From: Mesorhizobium sp. Root102
Lineage (GTDB): Bacteria > Pseudomonadota > Alphaproteobacteria > Rhizobiales > Rhizobiaceae
Reading direction: 5' to 3'
DNA length: 64,000 nucleotides
Assembly (NCBI RefSeq): GCF_001425625.1
Contig: NZ_LMCP01000045.1
Location: 69,263 to 133,262 of the forward strand
Shown here: positions 16,700 to 25,255 of the stretch, piece after piece
Position numbering within the stretch: the first letter of the stretch is position 1
How the letters are laid out: each line of letters opens with the position of its first letter
The notes under the pieces: generated by a model
What the model was told of the DNA's origin: nothing
Databases searched by the model: none
What the model saw: the letters and a program-made list of their open reading frames with translations, nothing else
Translations under genes and position numbers: made by a program

Positions 16700-17886
16700 A
16701 CGCGGTAGCCAAGATAGACGAGAAAGTGACCGAACTGGAGATGGAAGCGCCGGTCAAACCGGCTGCGGCCCCAACCCCAGCCCCAGCGGCGGTTGCTCCT
16801 CCGATGCAGCCAGCCCCGGTGCCTGTGAAGAAAAAGCGTCTGGGCCGTCTTCTGCTGATGATCGCGCTGCCCGCGGCACTGGCCGTCGGCGGCGGTTACG
16901 TCTGGGTCACCGGCGGCCGCTACCAGGAGACGGAAAACGCCAATCTGCAGCAGGCCAAGGTGTCGATTGCTTCCGACACGGCCGGCCGTATCGTCCAGGT
17001 TGACATCGCCGACAACCAGCTGGTCAAGCAGGGTGATGTGCTGTTTTCCATCGACCCCGAGCCCTACCGGATCGCTTTGGCGCAGGCCGATGCGGCGGTT
17101 GCGGGCGCGCGCCTCAATGTTGAGCAGTTGCGCGCGGCATATGGCCAGTCGATGGCTCAGCAAAAGTCCGATGCCAGTCAGGTCGCCTTCGCGCAGTCGC
17201 AGTTCGACCGCGCCGCCGACCTTGCCCAGAAGGGCATCAACGCCAAGTCGTCGCTGGACGAAGCCAAGAACGATCTCGACAAGGCCAAGCAGCAGCTCGC
17301 CGTTGCCGAGCAAGGCATCATCAGCGCCAAGGCAGCCCTTGGCGGCAATCCCGACATCGAGACCGATAAGCACCCGACCGTGATGGCCGCGCTCGCCGCA
17401 CGCGACAAGGCGGCCTACGACCTGGCGCAGACCACGGTCAAGGCGCCGGCTGACGGCGTCGTCAGCCAGGCCTCGTCGTTCAAGGTCGGTCAGTATGTCG
17501 GTTCCGGCACGCCGCTGTTCTCGCTGGTCGAGACCGGCGACACCTGGATCGCCGCCAATTTCAAGGAAACGCAGCTCACCCACATGAAGCCCGGGCAGAA
17601 GGCCGATATCGTGGTCGACACCTATCCGGGGCGCACCTTCGAGGCGACGGTCAAGGCGATCGGCGCCGGTACGGGAGCGGAGTTCTCGCTGCTGCCGGCC
17701 CAGAATGCCACCGGCAACTGGGTCAAGGTCACGCAGCGCATCCCGGTGCGTCTCGAACTGACCGATGCAGACGCCAAGATGGCATTGCGCACCGGCATGA
17801 GCGCCACCGTTACCGTCGACACCGGCGTGGCGCGTGGCCTGCCGTCGATCTTCGGTCACGCCACGGCCGGCGAGGCCGCGCAGTAA
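16696..17886 (+). CDS. HlyD/EmrA family periplasmic adaptor of an efflux pump
   Basis: A 396-residue membrane-fusion protein. A proline-rich cytoplasmic N-terminus is followed by one membrane helix (LGRLLLMIALPAALAVGGGY), a split lipoyl domain (AGRIVQVDIADNQLVKQGD and VKAPADGVVSQASS), and a helical hairpin between them. It bridges the inner-membrane pump to an outer-membrane channel. The MFS partner is encoded at 18199; no TolC-like gene is in the window. Confidence 0.92.
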   Translation: MNAVAKIDEKVTELEMEAPVKPAAAPTPAPAAVAPPMQPAPVPVKKKRLGRLLLMIALPAALAVGGGYVWVTGGRYQETENANLQQAKVSIASDTAGRIVQVDIADNQLVKQGDVLFSIDPEPYRIALAQADAAVAGARLNVEQLRAAYGQSMAQQKSDASQVAFAQSQFDRAADLAQKGINAKSSLDEAKNDLDKAKQQLAVAEQGIISAKAALGGNPDIETDKHPTVMAALAARDKAAYDLAQTTVKAPADGVVSQASSFKVGQYVGSGTPLFSLVETGDTWIAANFKETQLTHMKPGQKADIVVDTYPGRTFEATVKAIGAGTGAEFSLLPAQNATGNWVKVTQRIPVRLELTDADAKMALRTGMSATVTVDTGVARGLPSIFGHATAGEAAQ

Positions 17887-17899
17887 AAATCTACAGAAT

Positions 17900-17918
17900 C
17901 CCGCCAGGACCAGGCGGG
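17900..17918 (+). terminator. Hairpin after the adaptor gene
   Basis: CCCGCC-AGGACCA-GGCGGG, a 6-bp GC stem 13 bp after the adaptor stop codon. There is no T-tract, so it may be a weak terminator, an attenuator or an RNA-stability hairpin between the two efflux genes. Confidence 0.35.
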
Positions 17919-18038
17919 TGGAGGTGAATAGCAGGATTGGTCTGATGGGAGGAGCTGGAAGGATCAGAACTTGAGCCAGGCGCGCATCGCGGCTTCATCA
18001 AAATCTGAGATCTTCGACGCAGACCCGTCGGTCCTCAT

Positions 18039-18156
18039 GTTTCCGGGCGGCAGGCATCCGCTCATCAGAGACTTTCAATCGATGTAACCCCCACATCGAT
18101 AATCGCGTCCCACCGCGATGACGGTCTCTCAACGGAAGGCTTTGCCGCCCGGAAAC
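18039..18156 (+). ncRNA. Putative structured leader upstream of the DHA2 efflux gene
   Basis: Four nested or adjacent inverted repeats fall within 118 nt. P1 is a perfect 14-bp pair (18039-18052 with 18143-18156, GTTTCCGGGCGGCA and its complement). Inside it P2 pairs AGAGAC 18067-18072 with GTCTCT 18124-18129. P2 encloses two hairpins: P3 18078-18085/18093-18100 (ATCGATGT, loop AACCCCC) and P4 18102-18107/18114-18119 (ATCGCG). The whole makes a stem with an internal loop ending in a three-way junction, 42 nt before the start codon at 18199; TTTTT follows at 18170. I cannot match it to a known riboswitch. P3 alone could instead be a protein-binding palindrome. Confidence 0.45.
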
Positions 18157-18198
18157 CCCTCTGTACACGTTTTTGTTACCTGCTGGAAGTTCCACGCC

Positions 18199-19731
18199 AT
18201 GAGCACGCCCGAACCTTTTAAAGAAGTGCCGCATCGCGGCCTGATCACGGTCGCGCTGATGCTGGCGACGGTCATGCAGGCACTCGACACGACGATCGCC
18301 AACGTCGCGCTGCCGACAATGACGGGCGATCTCGGCGCCTCGCCGGACAACATCAACTGGGTGCTGACCTCCTACATCGTTGCCGCCGCCATCATGACGC
18401 CGGTCACCGGCTGGCTGGCCGACCGCTTCGGCCGCAAGGAACTGTTCCTGACGGCAGTGGTCGGCTTCACCATATTCTCGATGCTGTGCGGCATTGCCTG
18501 GAGCCTGGAGTCCATAGTGTTCTTCCGGCTGATGCAGGGTGTGTTCGGCGCCGCGATCGTGCCTCTGTCGCAGACCTTCCTGCTCGACATCAACCCCAGG
18601 GAGCGCCATGGCCAGGCGATGGCCATCTGGGGCGCCGGCATCATGCTGGGGCCGATTCTGGGCCCGACGCTGGGTGGCTGGCTGACGGAGAATTTCAACT
18701 GGCGCTGGGTGTTCTTCATCAACCTGCCGGTCGGCATCGTCGCGTTTCTCGGCATGGCCGCCTACTTGCCGGCCGTCGCCCGGCGGGTGCGCGGCTTCGA
18801 TTTCTTCGGCTTCGCCATGATATCGCTCGGCGTCGGCGCGCTTCAGCTGCTGCTCGACCGCGGCGGCGAGGTCGACTGGTTTTCATCGGTCGAGATCTGG
18901 ATCGAGCTTGGTCTTTCCCTCACCGGCTTCTGGGTGTTCATCATTCACACGATGACGGCGGAACACCCCTTCATCGATCCCAAGATATTCCTTGACCGCA
19001 ATTTCGTGACTGGGCTGGCGTTCATCTTTGTCATGGGAGTGCTCATCCTGGCCAGCATGTCGCTGCTGCCGCCAATGCTGTCGACCATCTTCGGGTATCC
19101 GACCATCACAATCGGCGTCGTCATAGGGCCACGCGGTGTCGGCACGATGATTTCGATGCTGGTCGTCGGGCGGATCATGAGCAAGATCGACGCGCGCATC
19201 CTCGTCGTCATCGGCTTCCTGCTCACCGCGCAGTCGCTCTACACCATGTCCAGCTTCACGCCGCAGATGGACAACTGGCTGATCATCAGTTCCGGCATCA
19301 TCCAGGGCCTGGGCATGGGAATGGTGTTCGTGCCGCTGTCGACCGTCGTCTTCGCCACGCTTGACGTGCGCTTCCGCACCGATGCCACGGCCTTGTTCAG
19401 CCTGGTTCGAAATCTTGGCTCGTCCATCGGCGTGTCGGTCGTGACGGTTCTGATGGTGCGCAACACGCAGATCAATCACACCGAGCTTTCGGCTTTCATC
19501 AACCCGTTCAACCCAAATCTTTGGGCGGTCTCTCCGTCAGCCGCAAGCGGCGATCCAATGGCGCTTTCGCAGGTCGATCGCATGGTCAATCTGCAGGCGA
19601 TGATGATCTCCTACGTCAATGACTTCAAAATACTCATGGTGATGACGCTGCTTGCCATCCCATTTGTTTTCCTGCTGCGCAAGCCAAAGCAGGCGCCTGC
19701 CGGCGGCGCACCAGCCGCGCACATGGACTAG
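18199..19731 (+). CDS. DHA2 family MFS multidrug efflux transporter (EmrB-like)
   Basis: A 510-residue transporter with about 14 helices. Motifs: ALDTTIANVALPTM in helix 1, ADRFGRKELF after helix 2, and GPILGPTLGGWL in helix 5, followed by NWRWVFFINLPVG. Works with the adaptor encoded at 16696 as an EmrAB-type proton-driven efflux pump. I chose ATG 18199 because residues from there (MSTPEPFKEVPHRGL) look like the normal N-terminus, with GGAAG upstream; an in-frame ATG at 18118 would add 27 atypical residues and lies in the structured leader. Confidence 0.92.
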   Translation: MSTPEPFKEVPHRGLITVALMLATVMQALDTTIANVALPTMTGDLGASPDNINWVLTSYIVAAAIMTPVTGWLADRFGRKELFLTAVVGFTIFSMLCGIAWSLESIVFFRLMQGVFGAAIVPLSQTFLLDINPRERHGQAMAIWGAGIMLGPILGPTLGGWLTENFNWRWVFFINLPVGIVAFLGMAAYLPAVARRVRGFDFFGFAMISLGVGALQLLLDRGGEVDWFSSVEIWIELGLSLTGFWVFIIHTMTAEHPFIDPKIFLDRNFVTGLAFIFVMGVLILASMSLLPPMLSTIFGYPTITIGVVIGPRGVGTMISMLVVGRIMSKIDARILVVIGFLLTAQSLYTMSSFTPQMDNWLIISSGIIQGLGMGMVFVPLSTVVFATLDVRFRTDATALFSLVRNLGSSIGVSVVTVLMVRNTQINHTELSAFINPFNPNLWAVSPSAASGDPMALSQVDRMVNLQAMMISYVNDFKILMVMTLLAIPFVFLLRKPKQAPAGGAPAAHMD

Positions 19732-19761
19732 ATGTCGTCGTTCTTGAGCTTGTAAGTCTCC

Positions 19762-20781
19762 ATGACAACGAGTCAGGAGACCATCGCCATGCAGCCTGCC
19801 TTCCCGATGTTCGATCTCGGCCAGTTCGAAAGCGCCGGCATCGAGGAGAAAAAGGTGCTCGGCGCCGAGGTCGATCGCATTTGCCGCGGCACCGGCTTTC
19901 TGGCCGTGAAGAACCACGGCATTCCGCAGTCTGTGATCGACGCCGCCTGGTCGAAAGCACGCGCTTTCTTCGACCTGCTGCCGGAGCAGAAGCAACGCTC
20001 GAAGGCGCCTTACAAGGGCTATCCTTACGGTTACCTCGGGCCAGAACTGGAGGCGCTTGCCAAATCGCGCAACGTCGAGACGCCTCCCGACCTGAAGGAG
20101 AGCTTCAATGGCGGGCCGCTTCGCGTGCCGCAAGGCATGAATGACCCGGAAGCATTGGCCTTCTGCTATGCCGATACGATCTGGCCGGAAGCACCGGACG
20201 GCTTCGTCGACGCCTGGAAGGCCTATTATTCCGCGCTTGAGGACCTGGCCGTACGCATCATGCGTGTCCTTGCCACCGCACTTGGTCTGCGCGAAGGATA
20301 TTTCGACAGCTTCCTCGATGCGCCGATCAGCGCGCTGCGAGCCCTCAATTATCCCGAACAGCATGTCGCGCCGAAGCCGGGACAGATCCGAGCCGGGGCT
20401 CATACCGACTATGGCAGCCTGACCATCCTGTTGCCGCAGGCCGGGTCGCGCGGCCTTGAGATCATCACCCCGGACGGCGCGTGGACCGAAGTGCCGCCGA
20501 CACCGGGAGCTTTCGTCATCAACATCGGCGACCTGATGGCGCGCTGGACCAACGATCGCTGGGTTTCCACCGTCCATCGCGTGGTCAATCCATCAGTGGA
20601 AGAGGGCGGCCAAGGCAGCGGCAAGGACCGGCGCCAGTCCATGGCTTTCTTCCACCAGCCGAACTGGCACGCCGAGATCAGGGTCCTGGACGTTTGTCTT
20701 GCGCAGGGAGAAACGCCGAAATACGAGCCGGTTCTGTCCGGCCCCTACCTCATGGCAAAATTCAAGGCGACGACCAGGTAG
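19762..20781 (+). CDS. 2-oxoglutarate/Fe(II)-dependent oxygenase (isopenicillin-N-synthase-like)
   Basis: A 339-residue oxygenase with an N-terminal DIOX_N-like region and the double-stranded beta-helix core. Iron ligands are H214 and D216 (AHTDYGSLTILL) and H272 (STVHRVVNP); the 2-oxoglutarate-binding RQS motif follows (RRQSMAFFHQPN). Such enzymes hydroxylate or desaturate small metabolites; the substrate is not evident. It lies 30 bp after the efflux gene on the same strand, so it may be on the same transcript, but the functional link is unclear. Another in-frame ATG is at 19789. Confidence 0.88.
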   Translation: MTTSQETIAMQPAFPMFDLGQFESAGIEEKKVLGAEVDRICRGTGFLAVKNHGIPQSVIDAAWSKARAFFDLLPEQKQRSKAPYKGYPYGYLGPELEALAKSRNVETPPDLKESFNGGPLRVPQGMNDPEALAFCYADTIWPEAPDGFVDAWKAYYSALEDLAVRIMRVLATALGLREGYFDSFLDAPISALRALNYPEQHVAPKPGQIRAGAHTDYGSLTILLPQAGSRGLEIITPDGAWTEVPPTPGAFVINIGDLMARWTNDRWVSTVHRVVNPSVEEGGQGSGKDRRQSMAFFHQPNWHAEIRVLDVCLAQGETPKYEPVLSGPYLMAKFKATTR

Positions 20782-20812
20782 GCGGCGATCGGGCGCAGCA
20801 TCGGGACGCCTC

Positions 20813-21334
20813 TCATTTCCCGAGCACGAGGCTCCAGTAACGGAGGTTGCTGTCGCTGCCATCGCGCACATAGGCAAGGCCGAAGCGGGTGAAGCGCGGG
20901 TCGAGCATGTTGCGGCGATGGCCGGGCGAATGCACCCAGATGTCGAACAGCTTCTCAAGGTCGAAACGGCCCTCGGCGATGTTCTCGGCGGCCGCACCCG
21001 CAATGCCATTGCCCTTGACGCGCGAGGCAAAATCCTTGCCCCAGCCGGTGGTGTGGCTCATGCGGCGGCGCTGCGCCATGTAGCCGGCCTGCTGCAGGGC
21101 GGCCCGCTCGAGCTGCCGGTCGGGTGTCAGCGGCGCGAGCCCTGCCGAGGCGCGGATACTGGCCAGCGTGCTGGTGGCGGATGAGGAGGCCCCGGCGCCT
21201 TCACCGGTTGGCAGCGAAACGGTGCTGCAGGCGGCGAGACCGGCCAGGGCTGCGAGGCCTAAGCCCTTCAGCAGCATGCGCCTGTTCAGCTTCGGGATCG
21301 GGTGGTTTTCGATTTTCGCAATGGTCATGCCCAT
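20813..21334 (-). CDS. CAP-domain (SCP-like) lipoprotein
   Basis: 173 residues. The N-terminus has NRRMLLKGLGLAALAGLAAC, a twin-arginine-like lipoprotein signal with lipobox LAAC. The mature part is a CAP/SCP domain: LERAALQQAGYMAQRRRMSH, then NIAEGRFD, WVHSPGHRRNMLDPRFTRFG and a terminal strand with YWSLVLGK. The family is extracytoplasmic and its bacterial members have mostly unknown roles, with some peptidase or lipid-binding claims. Start at 21334 or 21328. Confidence 0.88.
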   Translation of the reverse strand: MGMTIAKIENHPIPKLNRRMLLKGLGLAALAGLAACSTVSLPTGEGAGASSSATSTLASIRASAGLAPLTPDRQLERAALQQAGYMAQRRRMSHTTGWGKDFASRVKGNGIAGAAAENIAEGRFDLEKLFDIWVHSPGHRRNMLDPRFTRFGLAYVRDGSDSNLRYWSLVLGK

Positions 21335-21403
21335 CTGAGATAGTGGCGATCATGGCTTTTGCCGGGCAGAGGGACGAAAATTCCGGTCTAACCGACGGTT
21401 CTA

Positions 21404-21451
21404 ATGCATGTCGCCCAAAAGTGATCTCGGTTTTGGGAGAACGACATGCAT
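21404..21451. repeat. Palindromic intergenic repeat, family A copy 1
   Basis: ATGCATGTCG (21404-21413) pairs with CGACATGCAT (21442-21451); inside are CCCAAAA and TTTTGGG. The same element with small differences is at 31869-31912. It is a REP-like dispersed palindrome and codes for nothing visible. Confidence 0.8.
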
Positions 21452-21462
21452 GAAAACATAGA

Positions 21463-21508
21463 CCTAAAGCGGGTCGTCTGAATCCATTAAGACGCGACAC
21501 GCTTTAGG
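21463..21508. repeat. Palindrome overlapping the hxlR-type gene stop codon
   Basis: CCTAAAGCG (21463-21471) pairs with CGCTTTAGG (21500-21508), enclosing a second region with TCGTCT and AGACGCGAC. The right arm contains the stop codon of the regulator gene (21506-21504). It may act as a terminator for that gene or be another dispersed rhizobial repeat. Confidence 0.6.
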
Positions 21509-21866
21509 CGGCGGTGTCGAGATTTACGTCCGAAGTCGGGGAGCGGCCGGTCCGATCGTCATCCGTATCCATCCACCAGGCGCCGAGCGCATCGATCAGC
21601 GGTACAAGCCTGCTACCTGGCGGCGTGAGGTCGTAGTCAACGCGCAGCGGATAGCCTGGGCGCGCCGTTCGCCGCACGATACCGGCGTCCTCCAACTTGC
21701 GCAGTTCCAGCGCCAGAATGCGGTGCGACACGGTCGGGTTGTCACGCCTCAGGTCGCTGAACCGCTTGGTTCCGTCCTTCAGATAATAGAGCAGCAGTGT
21801 GGGCCAGCGACCGCTGAGCACGCGCATGGTCTCTTCGATAGGGCAGCGTGAGACGACGTCTTTCAT
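21504..21866 (-). CDS. HxlR family winged-helix regulator
   Basis: About 120 residues from ATG 21866. Features: CPIEETMRVLSGRWPTLLLY, then FSDLRRDNPTVSHRILALEL and YDLTPPGSRLVPLIDALG, which is the HxlR pattern; the cysteine near residue 8 is a common redox-sensing position in this family. The frame is open 30 codons upstream, but that extension does not look conserved. It is divergent from the GST gene 106 bp away, its most likely target. A short TTAC/GTAA pair at 21880-21897 lies between them. Confidence 0.9.
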   Translation of the reverse strand: MKDVVSRCPIEETMRVLSGRWPTLLLYYLKDGTKRFSDLRRDNPTVSHRILALELRKLEDAGIVRRTARPGYPLRVDYDLTPPGSRLVPLIDALGAWWMDTDDDRTGRSPTSDVNLDTAA

Positions 21867-21972
21867 AGGCGGGTCCTGGTTACAGAATTGTGCGTAATTT
21901 ACATGGGGCGACCAGCGTTTAGGGTCAAGTTTCGCTGCGCGGCGTGATCCCTTCAATCATGGAAGAAAACAA

Positions 21973-22677
21973 ATGGAACCTATCCTCCTTTACGGCTTTC
22001 CGGCGGGAAGCTCGATGGGGCTCGTCGCCGCCTTTGAACGCGTCGGACAACCCTATCGCCTGTGCCGCGTCGATATGCTCACCGAGATGAAGAACGACGC
22101 CTATGCCAGCATCAACGGCCGTCAGGAAACGCCGGTTTTGATCACCGACGAAGGCACGGTGCTCACCGAGACCATGGCCATCGCCGCGTGGCTCGAGGCC
22201 CGCGATACGCAACGTCGCATCAGCTTCGATCCGCGCACGCCGCAGGCCGACCGCATGCACCAGTTGATGGCCTTCGTGAACACCGGTTTCACAGCCGCTT
22301 TCAGCCCGCTCTGGGTGGCATTGGAAATGGCGGCGGATGAACCGGCGCTGAAGGCGACCTTGCGCGACTTCGGCCGCAAGGCCGTTGCCGAACGCCATGA
22401 TCGGCTCGAGGCCATGATCGCCGATACGGACTTTCTGGTCGGCGATCGGCTGACGCTGGCGGATACCACGCTGATTGGTGTGGCCCGCTGGGCGGAGTTC
22501 CATCAGGCGATCGAGGGCGCTGCCTATCCCAAACTGGCCGGATTGCGCCGCCGCATCGAGGCGGATGCCGCTGTCCGATACGCCATGGCTGTCGAGGACG
22601 GCGAAAGGCCTGCCGGGTCGGGCGCCTGCCTCGGCCATGCCCCGCTGGCCGAGGTGATCGATCGCTTCGCGGCCTGA
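21973..22677 (+). CDS. Glutathione S-transferase-like protein
   Basis: 234 residues. The N-terminal thioredoxin-like domain has ILLYGFPAGSSMGLVAAFERVG and the cis-proline segment QETPVLITDEGTVLTETMAI; the C-terminal helical domain has TDFLVGDRLTLADTTLIGVAR, typical of GSTs. It would use glutathione to conjugate or reduce an electrophile in the cytoplasm. Its divergent HxlR neighbour suggests induction by an electrophile or oxidant. Confidence 0.88.
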   Translation: MEPILLYGFPAGSSMGLVAAFERVGQPYRLCRVDMLTEMKNDAYASINGRQETPVLITDEGTVLTETMAIAAWLEARDTQRRISFDPRTPQADRMHQLMAFVNTGFTAAFSPLWVALEMAADEPALKATLRDFGRKAVAERHDRLEAMIADTDFLVGDRLTLADTTLIGVARWAEFHQAIEGAAYPKLAGLRRRIEADAAVRYAMAVEDGERPAGSGACLGHAPLAEVIDRFAA

Positions 22678-22734
22678 CGCAACCGTAGCGATGCTCATTT
22701 TCAACTGGATGTGCCTTTGTGAAAGGCACTATCT

Positions 22735-22761
22735 GCCGGAGTGCGGTTGCCGCACTCCGGC
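22735..22761. terminator. Strong hairpin between convergent genes
   Basis: A perfect 12-bp stem (GCCGGAGTGCGG with its complement) closes a TTG loop. It lies 57 bp after the GST stop and 80 bp after the convergent TadG-like stop, so it can serve as a bidirectional terminator, although no long T-tract follows. Confidence 0.65.
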
Positions 22762-22841
22762 GTTGTTGAACGCGACCGCCATTCTTCTCAACGCTACCGC
22801 CGGCGCCTCCGGACGTCAGGTCAAACGTTGGGAGCCGTCTC

Positions 22842-24065
22842 TCATTTCACGAGAGTGATCATCCGGTCAGCATACATTGCGCGATTTCCAAGCGCAGCCG
22901 CGCAGTCCGACGTGACGGACGAGTTTCCGGTCATCTGTATCGTATTTCCGACAAGCCTGAGACAGTCGCCCTGGGCGCTCATATCAGAGTTGCCGGCGTA
23001 GGAAATGGGCGCGTCCGGCGCGTAGATGAAACCGCTGAGAACGGAATTTGCGCCGCCATTCAACGTCAGCGCAGACGTATTGCCGTGATCCTGAAAAATG
23101 GTGATACCAGCATAAGGGCCGCTGGTGGGCGGGGAAAGGTTCACCTTCTCATTGGCATTTATATATATCTGAGCGCTTTCCATGAGGAAGATGGTCACGC
23201 CCTGGCCAGTCAGGCTACCGTTTCCCCCTGGCTTTATGGTGGTGCCGCGCATGATGTAGACGCCCGGATTAAGCGTGATGTTCCCCGACAATGTCTTGTC
23301 GCAATAGGTGCCGGGCGACAGCGTGTAGGTTTTGCCGCTCGGGACCGGCAAACACAATGTGTAAGGGGGAGGAATGACGTCGGCCAGTGGATCAAAAGAC
23401 GCGTACCGATGTTCGTGCGGCGTTCCGCAGGCGAGACTGGCGCTGGGCGGCAACAGTCCGCTGGTGCCGCCGACGGTTGAGACACAGCCCGCCGAAACCA
23501 GTGCAGAGCCGCCCCTATTGACAGAGTCGGACGCGTCCGAGTTCGACGCGATCACACAACTATCCATCGAGACATTGGTCGAGCCCTGCAGGTTCACGGC
23601 GGCGGAGGCATGCGGATCGAGCGCCAGCACACAGGCTTGAGCGCCAGGTTTTATCTTGACCAAGGTCGAGCGGTATGCCGGCCAGGGGGCCAAGTCGGCG
23701 ATGAAACTTGGGTGGCTTATGCTCGACGACAGCGAGACAAAGTAGGCGCTTGGGCTGCCACTGGCCGTTGCCGAGAAAGCCGAGACGCTGCCCGAATATT
23801 CCTGAGGGTCGGCCGCGCTCAAATTTACGGCAAAGAATTGCAGCCCAAGCTGCTGAACATCGCCAGCCGCCATGTCGGGAGAAAACTTCGTGCCGATGGC
23901 GAGTCCCGCCGCGTCCAGCGAGTTCTGGAGTTGCGCGGCATCATGGCTCGTGCCGAACAGATCAATGGCGCCGGCAACACCAATTATCATCGGCAGCATC
24001 GCTATGGAGGTCGTCATGGCAAGGTTGCCCCGCTCCGAAGACCAGAAGCCTTTCAATGAGATCAT
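22842..24065 (-). CDS. TadG-like pilus-assembly-related protein with beta-rich C-terminus
   Basis: 407 residues. The N-terminus (ERGNLAMTTSIAMLPMIIGV, then AGAIDLFGTSHDAAQLQNSL) is the TadE/TadG-like prepilin-type membrane helix. The C-terminal half has repeated short strands and turns (SGNITLNPGVYIMRG, VTIFLMESAQIYINAN, NSSVTSDCAAALGN) suggestive of a right-handed beta helix. Start ATG 24065 has GAGGGACG upstream. No tad/flp genes are nearby. Likely an extracytoplasmic, membrane-anchored protein of unknown role. Confidence 0.75.
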   Translation of the reverse strand: MISLKGFWSSERGNLAMTTSIAMLPMIIGVAGAIDLFGTSHDAAQLQNSLDAAGLAIGTKFSPDMAAGDVQQLGLQFFAVNLSAADPQEYSGSVSAFSATASGSPSAYFVSLSSSISHPSFIADLAPWPAYRSTLVKIKPGAQACVLALDPHASAAVNLQGSTNVSMDSCVIASNSDASDSVNRGGSALVSAGCVSTVGGTSGLLPPSASLACGTPHEHRYASFDPLADVIPPPYTLCLPVPSGKTYTLSPGTYCDKTLSGNITLNPGVYIMRGTTIKPGGNGSLTGQGVTIFLMESAQIYINANEKVNLSPPTSGPYAGITIFQDHGNTSALTLNGGANSVLSGFIYAPDAPISYAGNSDMSAQGDCLRLVGNTIQMTGNSSVTSDCAAALGNRAMYADRMITLVK

Positions 24066-24366
24066 CGTCCCTCGCCAAAAACTGCAAAGCTCAGGTGATA
24101 CGCCAGGGGTCTCTACGAGCAATTTCAGTAAACGCTAAAATGCATAATGCTAAAATGCGGCACAACGGTTGGCCAAAAAGGAAGCATGCCCAAGGCGCGG
24201 CCAGATGAGAGGCGACGGGCAGGGGGCGAGCCCAACGGCGAGTTACTCCAAGCCATTGACGCGGCGACAATCGGCGCCAAATCTGTTATCGTGACTGTCA
24301 TTCTTGAAGTGGCAGCTGTGGGCGGCCATCCTGGCGGTGACCGGCCCGACACACGGGAGGAAGGTT
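24066..24366. other. Intergenic region with a short direct repeat
   Basis: About 300 bp between divergent genes. GCTAAAATGC occurs twice, at 24134-24143 and 24149-24158, 15 bp apart, a spacing that could serve a regulator. GGGAGGAAGG just before 24367 is the ribosome site of the right-hand gene. I see no other gene here. Confidence 0.5.
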
Positions 24367-25191
24367 ATGGCCGGCTTTCATGTCATGGCGGACGCACGCG
24401 GTATGCACGTGCAGCCAACGGTGCGCCACATCACCACGTCGGACCTTTGGGATGCGCTACGCCTCGGCGCCGAGGATTTCTGGGCAAAACCCTCGCACTA
24501 CGTGTTCCTGTGCCTGATCTATCCCATCGTTGGCCTGATCCTGACGTGGTGGACGTCTGGCGCCAATGCCATCCAGCTCATCTATCCCCTGATGTCGGGT
24601 TTCGCGCTGGTCGGGCCGTTTGCCGCGATCGGCCTTTACGAGATCAGCCGCCGGCGTGAACTCGGCATGAACACTTCCTGGCGGCATGCCTTCGATGTGC
24701 GCCGCTCGCCGGCGGTTCCGTCGATCGTGGTGATCGGCATCATGCTGGTCGCGCTGTTCCTGTTGTGGCTCTACACCGCGCAGTCGATCTACACCGGATT
24801 GTTCGGCGATCAGCCTCCGGCATCGATCGGCAGCTTCGTCCGTGAGGTACTGACGACCGGCAAAGGCTGGATTCTGATCCTTGCTGGCAACGCCGCGGGC
24901 TTTGTCTTCGCCGTTGTCGTGCTGGCCACCACGGTGATTGCCTTCCCGCTGCTGCTCGACCGGGACGTCGGCGCCGTTTCGGCCATCGAGACCTCGGCAC
25001 GGGCGGTGATGACCAACCCGCTGCAGATGGCACTGTGGGGGCTGATGGTCGCCGTGCTGCTGGTGATCGGCTCGATCCCGCTGTTTGCCGGGCTAGCGGT
25101 CGTCATGCCCGTCCTCGGCCATGCCACCTGGCATCTCTACCGCAGGGTGGTCGAGCCGGAGCGGGCGCAGCAGATAAGGCGGCCGATGTAG
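24367..25191 (+). CDS. DUF2189 family membrane protein
   Basis: 274 residues with about six membrane helices. The start after GGGAGGAAGG (ATG 24367) gives an N-terminal cytoplasmic tail with RHITTSDLWDALRLGAEDF, then helices such as PSIVVIGIMLVALFLLWLY and GNAAGFVFAVVVLATTVIAF. The conserved RDVGAVSAIETSARAVMTNP and LGHATWHLYRRVVEP are typical of DUF2189. The family has no assigned function. No operon partner is evident. Confidence 0.85.
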   Translation: MAGFHVMADARGMHVQPTVRHITTSDLWDALRLGAEDFWAKPSHYVFLCLIYPIVGLILTWWTSGANAIQLIYPLMSGFALVGPFAAIGLYEISRRRELGMNTSWRHAFDVRRSPAVPSIVVIGIMLVALFLLWLYTAQSIYTGLFGDQPPASIGSFVREVLTTGKGWILILAGNAAGFVFAVVVLATTVIAFPLLLDRDVGAVSAIETSARAVMTNPLQMALWGLMVAVLLVIGSIPLFAGLAVVMPVLGHATWHLYRRVVEPERAQQIRRPM

Positions 25192-25194
25192 ATA

Positions 25195-25241
25195 TGCATG
25201 ATCCCGAAAAGTGGAAACCGGTTTTCGGAAAAGATCATGCA
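25195..25241. repeat. Palindromic intergenic repeat, family B copy 1
   Basis: TGCATGATC (25195-25203) pairs with GATCATGCA (25233-25241), with CCGAAAA and TTTTCGG inside. A variant occurs at 36372-36420. It lies between convergent genes, where it could help end transcription. Confidence 0.8.
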
Positions 25242-25255
25242 CTAACAGTAAGCTC

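Noticed and set aside
18118..18198. Upstream in-frame ATG of the DHA2 gene as its start
   Set aside because: The added 27 residues do not look like an MFS N-terminus and lie within the structured leader; GGAAG favours 18199.
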